Below, piece by piece: positions 41,265 through 51,655 of a stretch of 64,000 nt of DNA. Location of the stretch: the NCBI GenBank assembly GCA_001839685.1, contig MLAK01000926.1:121428-185427 (forward strand), written 5' to 3'. A program made the translations under genes and the position numbers. The notes under the pieces are model-generated. The model saw nothing but the letters and a program-made list of their open reading frames with translations, had not been told where the DNA came from and made no database searches. The stretch comes from Tritrichomonas foetus. Its lineage: Eukaryota; Parabasalia; Tritrichomonadida; Tritrichomonadidae. Positions within the stretch are counted from its first letter, which is position 1. The number at the start of each line of letters is the position of its first letter.

Positions 41265-41807
41265 ATGGGTGGAGAAGAATCTCAACCAAAAGGGCAAAAT
41301 AGCCAAACACCACAAAATCAAATTCACCCAACCCAACAAAACCCACAACAACGCCAGCAATATCAACAACATGACGCGAAACAGCAACTTGAGGCAATTC
41401 AACAAACAAAAGAATACGACGGAATTCACCCTTTGCATCCGCTATTGACACGCGTCCTCATGAAAGAACAATTTCCGCAAGACATTCGAATTGACAGCGC
41501 AAATCTTCCTCGCACGCATCAAATGTTGAAACAGCACATCGCAAATTTGAATTCAACGATTGCCCAAAACCAGGACAGAATCACAGCTCAGACGAAGAAA
41601 CAGCTCGAAGATTATATTTTATTAGCAGGCCTTCTCGAAAAACGCCAAAACGAGCTTGATTCGCGTTTGACAAAAATATTGATTCTTTTCCGCCAATTTG
41701 AAGACGACGTTAAAACGACAACTGATTTGTTAAAGAATACAATAGAAAAGGCAGATGAAATTGCTGCACAAATCGATCCAAACCTCAACTTCAAAAATTT
41801 TCAATGA
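41265..41807 (+). CDS. BORCS5/myrlysin-like small coiled-coil protein
   Basis: A predicted 180-residue protein. It starts MGGEESQPKG, a good N-myristoylation context (Gly2), then a Gln-rich disordered stretch (residues ~10-55). Next come HPLHPLLTRVL, a ~100-residue coiled coil (LLEKRQNELDSRLTKILILF and following), and DPNLNF near the end. This order matches BORCS5 (myrlysin): MG start, disordered part, PLL motif, coiled coil with an ERQ/KRQ element, and a Pro/Leu-rich end. BORCS5 anchors the BORC complex to lysosomes for ARL8-kinesin transport. Sequence identity is low. The open frame begins earlier at 41010, but Met at 41265 opens the plausible protein. Confidence 0.55.
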   Translation: MGGEESQPKGQNSQTPQNQIHPTQQNPQQRQQYQQHDAKQQLEAIQQTKEYDGIHPLHPLLTRVLMKEQFPQDIRIDSANLPRTHQMLKQHIANLNSTIAQNQDRITAQTKKQLEDYILLAGLLEKRQNELDSRLTKILILFRQFEDDVKTTTDLLKNTIEKADEIAAQIDPNLNFKNFQ

Positions 41808-42023
41808 AATATCATTTTTAAACTGAAGCGAAATAATTCAAAAACTAAGAAAACTTATTTTTTAATGACTGGAAAAAACTTTATTTTGTTGTATTAATAA
41901 AAAGGATTTTCATATTGACTGTCTTTTTTTCCCCTCTCCTTTACAGAAACCATAACATTATATTTCTTTTCCATTATCTCTCTTCCATTATCTCTTTTGA
42001 TTTATTTCAAGATCTAGGAGAGT
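41808..42023. other. Intergenic stretch before the minisatellite
   Basis: AT-rich with no gene recognised. Confidence 0.4.
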
Positions 42024-42360
42024 TGAATGTGTGTTTGTAGTCGAATGTGTGTTTGTAGTNNNNNNNNNNNNNNNNNNNNNNNNNNNNNNNNNNNNNNNNN
42101 NNNNNNNNNNNNNNNNNNNNNNNNNNNNNNNNNNNNNNNNNNNNNNNNNNNNNNNNNNNNNNNNNNNNNNNNNNNNNNNNNNNNNNNNNNNNNNNNNNNN
42201 NNNNNNNNNNNNNNNNNNNNNNNNNNNNNNNNNNNNNNNNNNNNNNNNNNNNNNNNNNNNNNNNNNNNNNNNNNNNNNNNNNNNNNNNNNNNNNNNNNNN
42301 NNNNNNNNNNNNNNGAATGTGTGTTTGTAGTTGAATGTGTGTTTGTAGTCGAATGATGAA
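42024..42360. repeat. 18-bp minisatellite with assembly gap
   Basis: Two units of GAATGTGTGTTTGTAGTC stand on the left and two on the right of a 255-nt N run (42060-42314). The gap is almost certainly a collapsed array of the same unit. True copy number is unknown. Open frames crossing it are artefacts. Confidence 0.9.
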
Positions 42361-42614
42361 TTCATCAATTGTCAGCTGCTTTTGGATAGCCCTCGAAAAA
42401 AATGAACATCATTCAGATTCACAAAGTAGTGCATTTGATATTTCTGGACAACTTTTGAATTCTTTCTCTCTTTCAATCAAAGACTTTGATTTTGATCAAC
42501 AAAAACAATCTGTCTTGGTCAAAAATGAAAAGAAAAATCGAAAATCTCATTATTTATATGTATTAAAAATGTTTACTGAAAAAATAAAAATAAAACATCA
42601 TGAATTACATTTCC

Positions 42615-45600
42615 TTAATGATTCTGAAATTGAAAACTTTGTTGTTGTTGCTGCTGCTGCTGTTGCTGTTGTTGTTGCTGCTGGTTCATTTGTTGGAGTT
42701 GCTGTAAAATGTTCATTGGAACTTGTTGTTGTTGAAATGCCTGTGCCATTTGCTGTCCTTGAACACGACCCATAAATTGGGCCCTTCCCATGTACTGTTG
42801 CATCATTGGCTGGAATTGTCTCATCATTTGTTGTTGACTTTGAGAAAGTTGTTGTTGCTGCTGCTGTTGATTTTTTTGGTTGTTTTGTTGATTACTACCA
42901 TTTTGTTGTTGGTTTTGATGTTGCTGATTTTGATTTTGTTGACTTTGCTGGTTTGGAACTTGATTTTGGTTTTGTGAAGAAGTAGCGATTTGCTGTGGTG
43001 GTTTTTCTTCAGTTCGTGCTTTTCTCGGCTGTGGGGGCGGCTTGGGAATTACAGGCTTTGGAGCAGGTGGTGCAAAAGGTTTTTCTATATAATTCACGCA
43101 CTTTTTAGCATCAGGCATCTGTTGAATAAGATATATTGCAACAGGTGCAGCAAGCCCGTAATATTCTGGACCAGAAATTGAAAGTGCACGTGGATTGTTA
43201 TCTTTTTCAGCACGGAGTTCAAGAATTCTTTTAAGAATTAAATTCCAAGGTGATGTTGGTGAATTTCCTTCATATTTAATTTCAGGATGTTCATCCATCG
43301 TCACTCTAAAAAGTGGAACTGGATCTCCAACATCAAGGATTTCACATGTATATCTAACTTTTTTAGATGGATCAAGTGTTGATGCATACATTCTACTTGA
43401 TTTAAAACCAGCTGGATAAATGTAACGTTCTGAATGAAAGGCAGAACGATCTGTTACAATATGTCCGAGACAACTAATATAAGCAGTCGATGTTAAATTA
43501 ATTGGCATGACTGGAGTACCATCTTCATTATATTGAATATCAGGTGCGGGTGTAAGTTCAGGTGCAGCAGCAGGTACTTTTCGTTTTGGTTTTGTTGCTT
43601 CTCGTTCGCGAAGACATTCAAGTGTGTTGTCCTCGATATATTTCATGACGAAATCCAATCTTCGCATTACACGAGTATCTAATGTTACAAAAGTTGGTGG
43701 ATCTCCATCAAAAACTCCATCAAAAGTTGGCAATTTTAGAATTTCGGCACAAACGCCCCATCCGCGAACACTGATTTCTTTAAAGAAGACAAATTCCATT
43801 TGATTAGTCCATCCACGTGGTACATTTCTCCAACGTGGTAAATATTGGAAATATTCACTTAATTCTTCTTCAGAATACTTCAAAAACATTCGTCGAAGTC
43901 TTGAAAGAGATTGGAATCGTTGCTTAATTCGTCCAGCAGTAATTGTTGGATTACCTGTTTCCTTTTCATCATCTTTGTCATCTTCATTCTTGCTCTCTTT
44001 CTTAATATTTGAGTTAGAAGTAGAGCTAGAAATAGAATTAGTGGCAGGTTGAGAGCTATCATCAGATTTTGAGTCAGATTTATCATCACCGCCTGCATTC
44101 ATCATTTCTTCAACAAATTTTTCCATTTGTTCATCTGTTTTATCTTGGAAGCCACATTGTTCGCGGAAACCAGCCCAGTCGTATTCACCATCAGGCTTTA
44201 AAGGAACTCCGCCTTTTAACATTTTCTGTAAAACAGTGGATTTATCACGTTTTCTCCAAAGGTTGATTTTCGGTCTTAAAATTTCAGTCGGTACATCATC
44301 AGCATGATGACCATCAGAAGAATAGTATTTTTTAATACCTACAGCGAGCTTTTTAAGTCTCGGTGTGAGGTTTGTTGATGATGGCAAATCAGTATTTTCC
44401 ATGGTACGACAAGTAAATGGAATATCTGAATCTTGCAGAAATTCATCATATCGAGCAAATCCACATTTCCATGTTCCATAAATGAGACAACGATCATCAT
44501 TCAAAGTCCACCAATCAGCTGGAATATTTCCTTGGCATTTAGGAACAATAATATCAGGGAAGTTTCGATTTGCTTTTTCTACAGCCATTGTTACGTAATA
44601 CAAAAGTTCAATTCGTTTTATCCATGCTCCCCCTTTTCTTTGCATGAGTTGAACAAATTCAGGATCAATCATTGAACTCTGTCGCATGAAATCTGAATCA
44701 ACGGCTTCAGCATCATCAACATTTACATAATTTGGATCGAAGTCTTCAGAAGTTGCTTTTTCAAGAAGCATTCGAGCTGTTGTAAACATAGATAAATCAT
44801 TATGATTATAAAGTAACCATCGTAAAAATGCACGCGCAGCAAGTTTAATTTGAAGAACTGGTCGTTTTAAGCCACACAATCTTTGTGCATCATCCCAGCG
44901 ATCCCAACCGAACCAGAAAAGAAGATGTTGAAGTTTTTCTCTTTCACTTCTTCTCCATTCTTTAGAAACATCATCATCAACTAAATCATCATCATTATTG
45001 GGATTTTGTGTTCGCCTTCTTGTTCGCATATGACCGTCATCATTTTCAGGTTGTTCATCTTCAGCCACCTCTTGTTGTTGTGGAAGGATCTTTGACCAAA
45101 AGTTTGGATCTTCTAAATCTACATTATTATCGCCAGTATCAACGTCGAAATTGGCTTTAGAAAATGTTGAACCAGCAGCTTCATTATAAACCACAACTGT
45201 TGAACGACTGAGAATTTGATCAATGTCTTGCTCACAAAAGTTTTCTTCCTCGATATCATTTAACATATGATAAGCACCTTTTCGAAGTAATTTATCAATT
45301 TCTTGATTCTTTTGTTTATCAAGAACAGCTTGACCTAATCCGAGCTTCTTTGAAGCAGCTTCAAACATGTGTTCTTCATAAGTACCCTTCATTAAAAGTC
45401 TATAAACTTTGACAACTTTGTGTTGACCGATTCTATGACATCTAGCTTGAGCTTGAAGATCATTTTGAGGATTCCAATCACTATCGAATATAATGACAGT
45501 ATCTGCTGCATTCAAGTTAATTCCAAGACCACCTGCTCTTGTACAAAGTAAGAAAATAAAAACATCAGAACCTTCTGCATTAAATTGATCAATCATTCGC

Positions 45601-47384
45601 TGTCTTTCACGGCCAGGAACACCTCCATCAATTCTTAGATATTTATAGCCGACACCGAGTAGATAATCGCCTAAAATATCCAACAATTGAGTCATTTGAC
45701 TGAATATTAAAACTCGGTGACCATCAGATTTCAATCTTGGTAAAAGCTTATCAAGTAAAATGAATTTTCCACTTGATCGAACAATGCAATCTAAGAAATC
45801 TTCATTATTTTTATAGCCACCTCTTTCAGCGACGATTTTATCTTCAGCTCCTTTAATTAAGAAAGGATGTAGACACACTTTTCTTAATTCCATCGAAATA
45901 TTTTGAAGATTTGCTGATTTCGAAAGGAAGCCGGCATTCATTTCTAGAACAGCACGATAAAATTGCTTTTGAGTTTTTGTTAAAGCACATTCGATGATTG
46001 TTTCCTCTTTCCGTGCAATAGTTTGATCAACATCAACTTTCAAACGACGAAGAAGATGAGGCTTTAAAATCGAGCGAAGTTTGACAATATCGTCAGTGGT
46101 TGAAGAATTCGTGATTTCCGTGAATTGACCAGGATGAAGGAATTCCAAAAGTGATTGTAATTCTTCAACTGTATTCTGAAGAGGTGTACCAGTCAATAAA
46201 ATTCGGTATTCACTTCGAATGTTCGCTAAAGCTTGAAGAAGTTTTGAATGAGCATTTTTAAGTCTATGGGCTTCATCAACAACTAAAGTGCTATACACAA
46301 AAGGTGCAAATGTGGCATTATCATTCATTATATTTTCATATTGAATGATTAAAACGTCAAATTTAGGACCAGTCCCATCACTGAAAAAGAATTCGTTTTG
46401 TCGAATTACTTCACGAGCCCTTTTTGAGCCCGAATACACAATTGCATTCAAATCAGTCCAATCTTGAAAAGATCGCTGCCAGTGTGGAAGTGTGCTGAGA
46501 GGTGCAATAATTAAATAGGGTCCAGGCAGATGTTGATGAGTGAAAAGATAGTCTAAGAAGGCAACTGCTTGAATGGTTTTTCCTAAACCCATTTCATCAG
46601 CTAAAATGCAGTTTCGTCGGTTATACCATGAATAAATTAACCAATTTACACCATCTTGTTGATAATCAAAAAGCTTTCGACCTCCTTTGTATTCCTGAGG
46701 AGGCAACGTGGTATGGGTTTCTGGTTTGGGATATTCAAAATCATCAATACTACCCAAATTATTCTTGGTATTTCTTTTCTTGAAAATTTCAACTTGTGTT
46801 TCGTCTACATCAGTTTCCCATGTGCAAAAATCATAACTAAGTGAGAACCATTTCACCAAATATTTAGGTGGATCAAAGCTTTCATCGATGGCAATAATTC
46901 TTTCCGGCTCATCAAATGCTGAATCGTAGTAAGGTTCCGGCTTGGGGTATGGATTTTTCTTATGATATCGTTTCAATGTTTGCGCTGCATTTGGATATTG
47001 GACGTAATCAGCCTCAGAAACCCATTCGCATTCTCGATAAGGCCGATCTCGTTTCTTTACAAAGTAATCGAATGAGCCGTCCTCATTTTTTCGATAAGAT
47101 AAAATTGATTCGTATGGCGATTTTTCAACGGATTCGAAAACTGGAATAGGATCTTCTTGATCACTCGATTCTGAAGACGAGAACTCGACATAATCGGAAT
47201 TGTTGTTGGACGATTTCTTCATATTTTCGAAGGAAGATGACTGGACGAGCCCCTCGCTCGGAGCTTCAGATTCAGGGTGATAAAAAAATCGGATCGATTT
47301 GGGAGTCGCTGGTGGAGGTTGGAGCCCCGAAGGAGAAATGGTATCTGGTGAAAGCGGGACTAAACTATTTACAAAAGAGAGCAT
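42615..47384 (-). CDS. CHD1-like chromatin remodeller
   Basis: A predicted 1589-residue nuclear ATPase. Tandem chromodomains occupy residues ~85-205 (second: YLVKWFSLSYDFCTWE). The SNF2 helicase core follows, with GLGKT at ~266-270, DEAH at ~372 and the C-terminal helicase motif CHRIGQHK. A SANT/SLIDE-type region comes next (LLFWFGWDRWDDAQRLCG) and a poly-Gln tail ends the protein. Two chromodomains without PHD fingers point to the CHD1 branch, which reads H3K4 methylation and spaces nucleosomes. The open frame extends to a TTG at 47435; the first ATG is 47384. The tail has 15 or more consecutive Gln and further Gln/Asn-rich repeats. Confidence 0.93.
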   Translation of the reverse strand: MLSFVNSLVPLSPDTISPSGLQPPPATPKSIRFFYHPESEAPSEGLVQSSSFENMKKSSNNNSDYVEFSSSESSDQEDPIPVFESVEKSPYESILSYRKNEDGSFDYFVKKRDRPYRECEWVSEADYVQYPNAAQTLKRYHKKNPYPKPEPYYDSAFDEPERIIAIDESFDPPKYLVKWFSLSYDFCTWETDVDETQVEIFKKRNTKNNLGSIDDFEYPKPETHTTLPPQEYKGGRKLFDYQQDGVNWLIYSWYNRRNCILADEMGLGKTIQAVAFLDYLFTHQHLPGPYLIIAPLSTLPHWQRSFQDWTDLNAIVYSGSKRAREVIRQNEFFFSDGTGPKFDVLIIQYENIMNDNATFAPFVYSTLVVDEAHRLKNAHSKLLQALANIRSEYRILLTGTPLQNTVEELQSLLEFLHPGQFTEITNSSTTDDIVKLRSILKPHLLRRLKVDVDQTIARKEETIIECALTKTQKQFYRAVLEMNAGFLSKSANLQNISMELRKVCLHPFLIKGAEDKIVAERGGYKNNEDFLDCIVRSSGKFILLDKLLPRLKSDGHRVLIFSQMTQLLDILGDYLLGVGYKYLRIDGGVPGRERQRMIDQFNAEGSDVFIFLLCTRAGGLGINLNAADTVIIFDSDWNPQNDLQAQARCHRIGQHKVVKVYRLLMKGTYEEHMFEAASKKLGLGQAVLDKQKNQEIDKLLRKGAYHMLNDIEEENFCEQDIDQILSRSTVVVYNEAAGSTFSKANFDVDTGDNNVDLEDPNFWSKILPQQQEVAEDEQPENDDGHMRTRRRTQNPNNDDDLVDDDVSKEWRRSEREKLQHLLFWFGWDRWDDAQRLCGLKRPVLQIKLAARAFLRWLLYNHNDLSMFTTARMLLEKATSEDFDPNYVNVDDAEAVDSDFMRQSSMIDPEFVQLMQRKGGAWIKRIELLYYVTMAVEKANRNFPDIIVPKCQGNIPADWWTLNDDRCLIYGTWKCGFARYDEFLQDSDIPFTCRTMENTDLPSSTNLTPRLKKLAVGIKKYYSSDGHHADDVPTEILRPKINLWRKRDKSTVLQKMLKGGVPLKPDGEYDWAGFREQCGFQDKTDEQMEKFVEEMMNAGGDDKSDSKSDDSSQPATNSISSSTSNSNIKKESKNEDDKDDEKETGNPTITAGRIKQRFQSLSRLRRMFLKYSEEELSEYFQYLPRWRNVPRGWTNQMEFVFFKEISVRGWGVCAEILKLPTFDGVFDGDPPTFVTLDTRVMRRLDFVMKYIEDNTLECLREREATKPKRKVPAAAPELTPAPDIQYNEDGTPVMPINLTSTAYISCLGHIVTDRSAFHSERYIYPAGFKSSRMYASTLDPSKKVRYTCEILDVGDPVPLFRVTMDEHPEIKYEGNSPTSPWNLILKRILELRAEKDNNPRALSISGPEYYGLAAPVAIYLIQQMPDAKKCVNYIEKPFAPPAPKPVIPKPPPQPRKARTEEKPPQQIATSSQNQNQVPNQQSQQNQNQQHQNQQQNGSNQQNNQKNQQQQQQQLSQSQQQMMRQFQPMMQQYMGRAQFMGRVQGQQMAQAFQQQQVPMNILQQLQQMNQQQQQQQQQQQQQQQSFQFQNH

Positions 47385-48165
47385 TGAAAACCGAGAATGA
47401 TTGGCCTTGTATTGAGAAGCTTGAACTTCATTCAATCGTCAGCTTCATTCAAATTTTTTCCATTTGTATATAATTTGGTGTCACTTTTCGGATTTTTCGA
47501 AATGACAACTTAATAAAACATTTCTTCTTCTAATCACTACAGATGAATTAAGTTAATATATCCAAGTCAAATCTATCAAAAACAAGTGAAAATGTTTTAT
47601 AATTACCGATATTTCGAGGAATTGTTTTTTTTTTGTTAAAGAGGTTTCATTTGATAGAAAATACAGAATTTTTTATGGGAATTGAATGCAATTAGCGTTT
47701 CTGAATTTCGTGGTGATTTTTCTTTATGTTTTTCTATATTTAATTCTTTATATAAAGAATTTATCTAATTTTGAATTGGCAGAATTAATATCCTATCTCC
47801 ATAATAAACTCTCAAAAAGTTATTCCAACCAAAACATTGAAAAAGATATTCTCCGATTTTTTCAGAAAGGTCGAAAAATTTTCAATTCAAAACGCTATAA
47901 AATGTTTGTGTCGGTCGGATTTCAAAATAAAAATATCGTGAACATTAATATAGATTTGAGATAAATAATTCGATGCATATTTTTTCTAACTTAATTGTTA
48001 ATTTTAGATTGGTTTTTTAATGATATAAAGCAAATAAATAAGAAAAAAAACATCGCGTGAATTATACTTAATGTTAAATTTTGAATGGTTGTTAATTATA
48101 AAAGTATTCAATATATTTCTTTTCATTCAATTTCTTGAATCTCTTCATTTCATTTCCCAAATTTT
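47385..48165. other. Divergent intergenic region
   Basis: About 780 bp. It contains one possible small gene at 47686-47964, annotated separately; nothing else was recognised. Confidence 0.4.
47686..47964 (+). CDS. Possible small membrane-anchored protein
   Basis: A 92-residue ATG frame: an N-terminal hydrophobic segment (residues ~3-23), then a charged helical part (AELISYLHNKLSKSYSNQNI and following). Codon use is coding-like. There is no homologue I recognise, and the gene has no clear promoter motif. It may be a chance frame. Confidence 0.35.
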   Translation: MQLAFLNFVVIFLYVFLYLILYIKNLSNFELAELISYLHNKLSKSYSNQNIEKDILRFFQKGRKIFNSKRYKMFVSVGFQNKNIVNINIDLR

Positions 48166-49911
48166 ATGCATCCAACAATTCATACATTAATGGGACGTGG
48201 CTACGATGCCAACCCATCGCTTGCACTCATCGTAAAGGGCCAAGTTTTCTTATTCAATGCACCGCCTCTTGTCTATCGCGCTTTTTTAGATTCGAATATC
48301 TCAAATCAAAATATAAAAGCCACTTTTGTGACTAATTGCACACCACAATGTATTAGCGGTTATGTTCACCTGCTTTTTGACAATTTTTATGGTGAAACGA
48401 CGAATTTGACTATTCATGCGCCAAAAGACTTTTTACAATATTTCTGCACCAATCCTGAAATTCTCAAATCAAAAATTGTCAATCCAAAAGTGTTGTCAAA
48501 CTATGAAAGTCCAACTTTTCAAGTTCGTTCCATCGAATTATCAAAATCACTATCTTATGTTGCTGACATTCATTACACTGAGTCGATAATTGACCAGAGC
48601 AAATTAAATAAATTAGGTATCGCCAAAGGATTTTGGATCGGTCAATTAAGAAAAACTGGAAAAGCAAACGTTGATGGAAAAGACATCACTTTTAATGATG
48701 TTTTTTCAACACTTGAACTTAAATATAAAATCCTTTTTGTTGATATACAAAAAGAAACAGATATTCAAATTCTGCATGATTCTATTCCAGATTTCTCAAT
48801 ATTCGATATGATTGTTCACTTCACGCCACAAGGTTTATTGAATGATGCCTATTTTAATAGCTTTCCAGAAAAAGTTAAAAATTTCTGTTTCTGTGAAGAC
48901 GCAGTTATAATGCTCGAAAAAGCTGCCGCAGTTTATAGTGTTCATTCAAAATGTGATTTAAATCTTTTCCCGCTTCTTCCATCAGGAATTAAACGACATT
49001 TGAAGCTGCCTCCACACTTTGTGTCACTTTCATCGAAAGATATCATCAAATTTGAAACAATGGAAATAAACAAGCCTGAAGAAACTCAAATAATTGAATC
49101 AAGCCTGCCTTGTTTTTCTAACTATGCTTTAACTTTTTTGGGTACGAGTTCTGGTTTTCAAACTGCTTATAGAAGTGTTTCTGGCATTCTTCTTCATCTC
49201 AATAATAATGGATTTGTGATTTTAGATTGTGGCAATGGATTTTACCAACAGCTCCGTCGAAAATATGGCCCAACCAATGCTTTGTTTGTTTTACAACATC
49301 TGAAATGCATTTGGATTTCACATCGACATTCTGATCATGTTCTTGGAATAATAGATATTCTTGATGAACGATGCAGGATTTCAAATAATAAAGTTATTTT
49401 AGCGTGTGATGAATTAGTTAAAAATGAAATTGCTTTGAAAGAACGAGCCTTTAACACAGATTTTAAAATTAAATATGTAAATAGAGCTCAACCTATTTCA
49501 ATAAATGATTACGTGATTGATTCTGTGCCTGTTACCCATTGTGAAAATTCAATGGGTTGTGTTATAACATTAAATAATGGATATCGAATTGGTTACACTG
49601 GCGATATGTTTGACGACGGCGCTTATTTACAGGGTGTTGGAAAATGTAATTTGTTGATTTCAGAAGGAACCTATGCCAATAATAAAGTGCATAATTGTAA
49701 AAAATATAATCATATGACAATGTCGCAAGCTTTAAATCTACAAGAGAGTCTTGGAGCAGAATATTTAATCATGGTTCATGCAAGTGCTTCTTTACCTACA
49801 CATGAATTAAATATTAGAAAGGAAAATGCCATTTTTGCATTTGATTATTTGTGTATTCCTGATGATAAGATTAACGATATTTTCCAAAAGATAAAAAGTA
49901 TTAGATACTGA
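48166..49911 (+). CDS. tRNase Z, long form (ELAC2-like)
   Basis: A predicted 581-residue endonuclease that removes tRNA 3' trailers. The C-terminal half is the active metallo-beta-lactamase domain: LGTSSGFQTAYRSVSGILL, then the zinc motif H386-R-H388-S-D390-H391 in WISHRHSDHVLG, then YTGDMFDDG and VHASASL. The N-terminal half is the inactive lactamase-like domain that marks the long form. Size is short for long tRNase Z (usually 700-900 residues). The usual HLHADH is HRHSDH; the metal ligands are intact. The ATG at 48166 is first in frame. Confidence 0.93.
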   Translation: MHPTIHTLMGRGYDANPSLALIVKGQVFLFNAPPLVYRAFLDSNISNQNIKATFVTNCTPQCISGYVHLLFDNFYGETTNLTIHAPKDFLQYFCTNPEILKSKIVNPKVLSNYESPTFQVRSIELSKSLSYVADIHYTESIIDQSKLNKLGIAKGFWIGQLRKTGKANVDGKDITFNDVFSTLELKYKILFVDIQKETDIQILHDSIPDFSIFDMIVHFTPQGLLNDAYFNSFPEKVKNFCFCEDAVIMLEKAAAVYSVHSKCDLNLFPLLPSGIKRHLKLPPHFVSLSSKDIIKFETMEINKPEETQIIESSLPCFSNYALTFLGTSSGFQTAYRSVSGILLHLNNNGFVILDCGNGFYQQLRRKYGPTNALFVLQHLKCIWISHRHSDHVLGIIDILDERCRISNNKVILACDELVKNEIALKERAFNTDFKIKYVNRAQPISINDYVIDSVPVTHCENSMGCVITLNNGYRIGYTGDMFDDGAYLQGVGKCNLLISEGTYANNKVHNCKKYNHMTMSQALNLQESLGAEYLIMVHASASLPTHELNIRKENAIFAFDYLCIPDDKINDIFQKIKSIRY

Positions 49912-50270
49912 TTAGCGATATTTTCTAGGAAATTACCATGAATAAATTGTATTTAAATAAATATGTTTATCGATACTCACACTAGCTTGTTTTTCTCTGC
50001 TTTAAGTTTTTAGTTATCATTCTTCATGTATGTTGTGATTCTTAGTCAAATAATAAACATTATTATTCAAAGATAATCTCATAATTTGTTCCCAAAAATA
50101 AATATGACTTTCACATTTCCATACCAAGACAACTAGATAGAAAAGAATATTGCCTTTGTCAATTGAAGAAAGCAAACAAAATAAAGCAAAGCAAAGTAAT
50201 AAATAAAGAAAAGAAACTTAAATGAAGCAAAGTAAAGTAAATAAAAGTAAAATTTTACCTAAGAAGGCAT
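49912..50270. other. Convergent intergenic region
   Basis: Contains an A/G-rich low-complexity stretch with repeated AAGCAAAGTAA words at ~50170-50245. No gene. Confidence 0.5.
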
Positions 50271-50834
50271 TCAAAGGACAAGTGTTCCAGATCCGATTTC
50301 GTTGGCCTTTTCATCACCAAACAATTTTCCGATTAAAGCTAAAGCGAATTTGGAGGCTGTTCCTGGTCCGCGGGATGTGACTATGTTTCCATCAATGACG
50401 ACTGGATCTTCGAGCTTGTTTCCGCCATTTTCTGTGATCTTTGCATCGGAACCTGGATATCCGCATGCATTCTTTCCTTTGAGGAGTTGGGCTGCTTCAG
50501 CGAGGACAAATCCTGGTGCAGCGCAGATGGCGGCAACAACCTTTCCGGCGTCGTTGTGGGCTTTGAGGGCTTCAAGAACATGAGCGTCTTTGGCGAGGTT
50601 CTTTGTGCCTGGCATTCCTCCTGGGCATACAATAGCGTCATAGAGTTGTGTATGAACGCTTTCGAACTTAACATCGCACTTCATTGTAATATCGTGAGCA
50701 CTTTTGATATTTAATTCGTTATGACCAACGGCAGCAGTTGTAACTTCGGCTCCAGCGCGGCGAAGGAAGTCAATTGGTGTGATAGCTTCGACTGGTTCGA
50801 ATCCTGGTGCAATAAGAACAAGAACTTTAACCAT
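50271..50834 (-). CDS. DJ-1/PfpI-family protein (DJ-1/PARK7-like)
   Basis: A predicted 187-residue DJ-1-type protein, thought to be a redox sensor, glyoxalase or deglycase. The nucleophile-elbow Cys104 lies in AAICAAPG, and the partner Glu16 lies in GFEPVEAI, equivalent to human Cys106 and Glu18. The early motif VLVLIAPGFEPVEAITPIDF is highly typical, and length is normal. GC-rich codon use suggests strong expression. The ATG follows TCACTTCACTTTAA on the minus strand, the same initiator-like string as before the U-box gene. No targeting signal is seen. Confidence 0.95.
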   Translation of the reverse strand: MVKVLVLIAPGFEPVEAITPIDFLRRAGAEVTTAAVGHNELNIKSAHDITMKCDVKFESVHTQLYDAIVCPGGMPGTKNLAKDAHVLEALKAHNDAGKVVAAICAAPGFVLAEAAQLLKGKNACGYPGSDAKITENGGNKLEDPVVIDGNIVTSRGPGTASKFALALIGKLFGDEKANEIGSGTLVL

Positions 50835-50837
50835 TTA

Positions 50838-50848
50838 AAGTGAAGTGA
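50838..50848 (-). promoter_or_regulatory. Putative initiator TCACTTCACTT of DJ-1
   Basis: The minus-strand string TCACTTCACTTTAA directly precedes the DJ-1 ATG. The doubled TCACTT is identical to the one before the U-box/VWA gene. Confidence 0.5.
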
Positions 50849-51106
50849 CCACTTATTCATCAAAATATTCATCAATGTGAATATTTTTTTCACAAAATCC
50901 CACTTTTATCATATCACATATTCATTTTACGAATCGATGAGACTGATTTCACCTTCCGATAAAAATATTTGACCTCTTCTATTACTTTTTCACCTTGTTT
51001 TCCACTTTTTTAAAATTAGTAACTATTATCCACTTTTTAAAAGGTATCTTGGGGTTTAAGTGAAATATTTGATATAAAAAATCGACCATTGTTTACATCT
51101 GTTAAG

Positions 51107-51655
51107 ATGGGTCTTTTCTTCAGCGATCTCTTCAAGAAGTGGTTTGGAAACCGTGAAACACGTTGTTTGATGCTTGGTCTCGATGCTGCCGGTAAAACTA
51201 CAGTCCTTTACAAGCTTAAGCTCGGAGAACACGTCACAACAATTCCAACAATCGGATTCAACGTTGAAACTATCGAATACAAGGGATTCAACATGAACGT
51301 TTGGGATGTTGGAGGTCAAGACCGTATCCGCGCCCTCTGGCGTCACTATTTCCACAACACACAAGGATTGATCTTCGTCGTCGACTCTAACGATATTGGA
51401 CGTATTGACGAAGCTCGTGACGAACTTCACAAGCTTCTCGAAGAAGACGAACTTCGTGACGCCATCCTTCTCGTATATGCCAACAAGCAAGATCTTCCAA
51501 ACGCAGTTAAGCCACAAGAACTTGGAAACCGCCTCCGCCTCAACACACTCACAAACCGCCCATGGCAAATCCAGGGAACATGCGCCACAACAGGTGATGG
51601 CCTCTATGAAGGACTTGACTGGCTTGGAGAACAAATCAACAAGAAGTTCAAGTAA
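51107..51655 (+). CDS. ARF1: ADP-ribosylation factor (ARF1-like) small GTPase
   Basis: A predicted 182-residue ARF that recruits COPI and other coats at the Golgi. It has Gly2 for myristoylation ([17 protein letters not shown]), the P-loop GLDAAGKTT at 24-32, switch [26 protein letters not shown] as G4, and [15 protein letters not shown] as G5. It is almost colinear with animal ARF1. The open frame extends upstream to 51089, but the Met at 51107 gives the correct ARF start. Codon use implies strong expression. The stop overlaps TAAA. Confidence 0.97.
   Translation: MGLFFSDLFKKWFGNRETRCLMLGLDAAGKTTVLYKLKLGEHVTTIPTIGFNVETIEYKGFNMNVWDVGGQDRIRALWRHYFHNTQGLIFVVDSNDIGRIDEARDELHKLLEEDELRDAILLVYANKQDLPNAVKPQELGNRLRLNTLTNRPWQIQGTCATTGDGLYEGLDWLGEQINKKFK

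Noticed and set aside
42027..42356. Frames crossing the N run
   Set aside because: Made of N and minisatellite units; not interpretable.
51056..51634. 192-residue frame antisense to ARF1
   Set aside because: Exact shadow of the conserved ARF gene.
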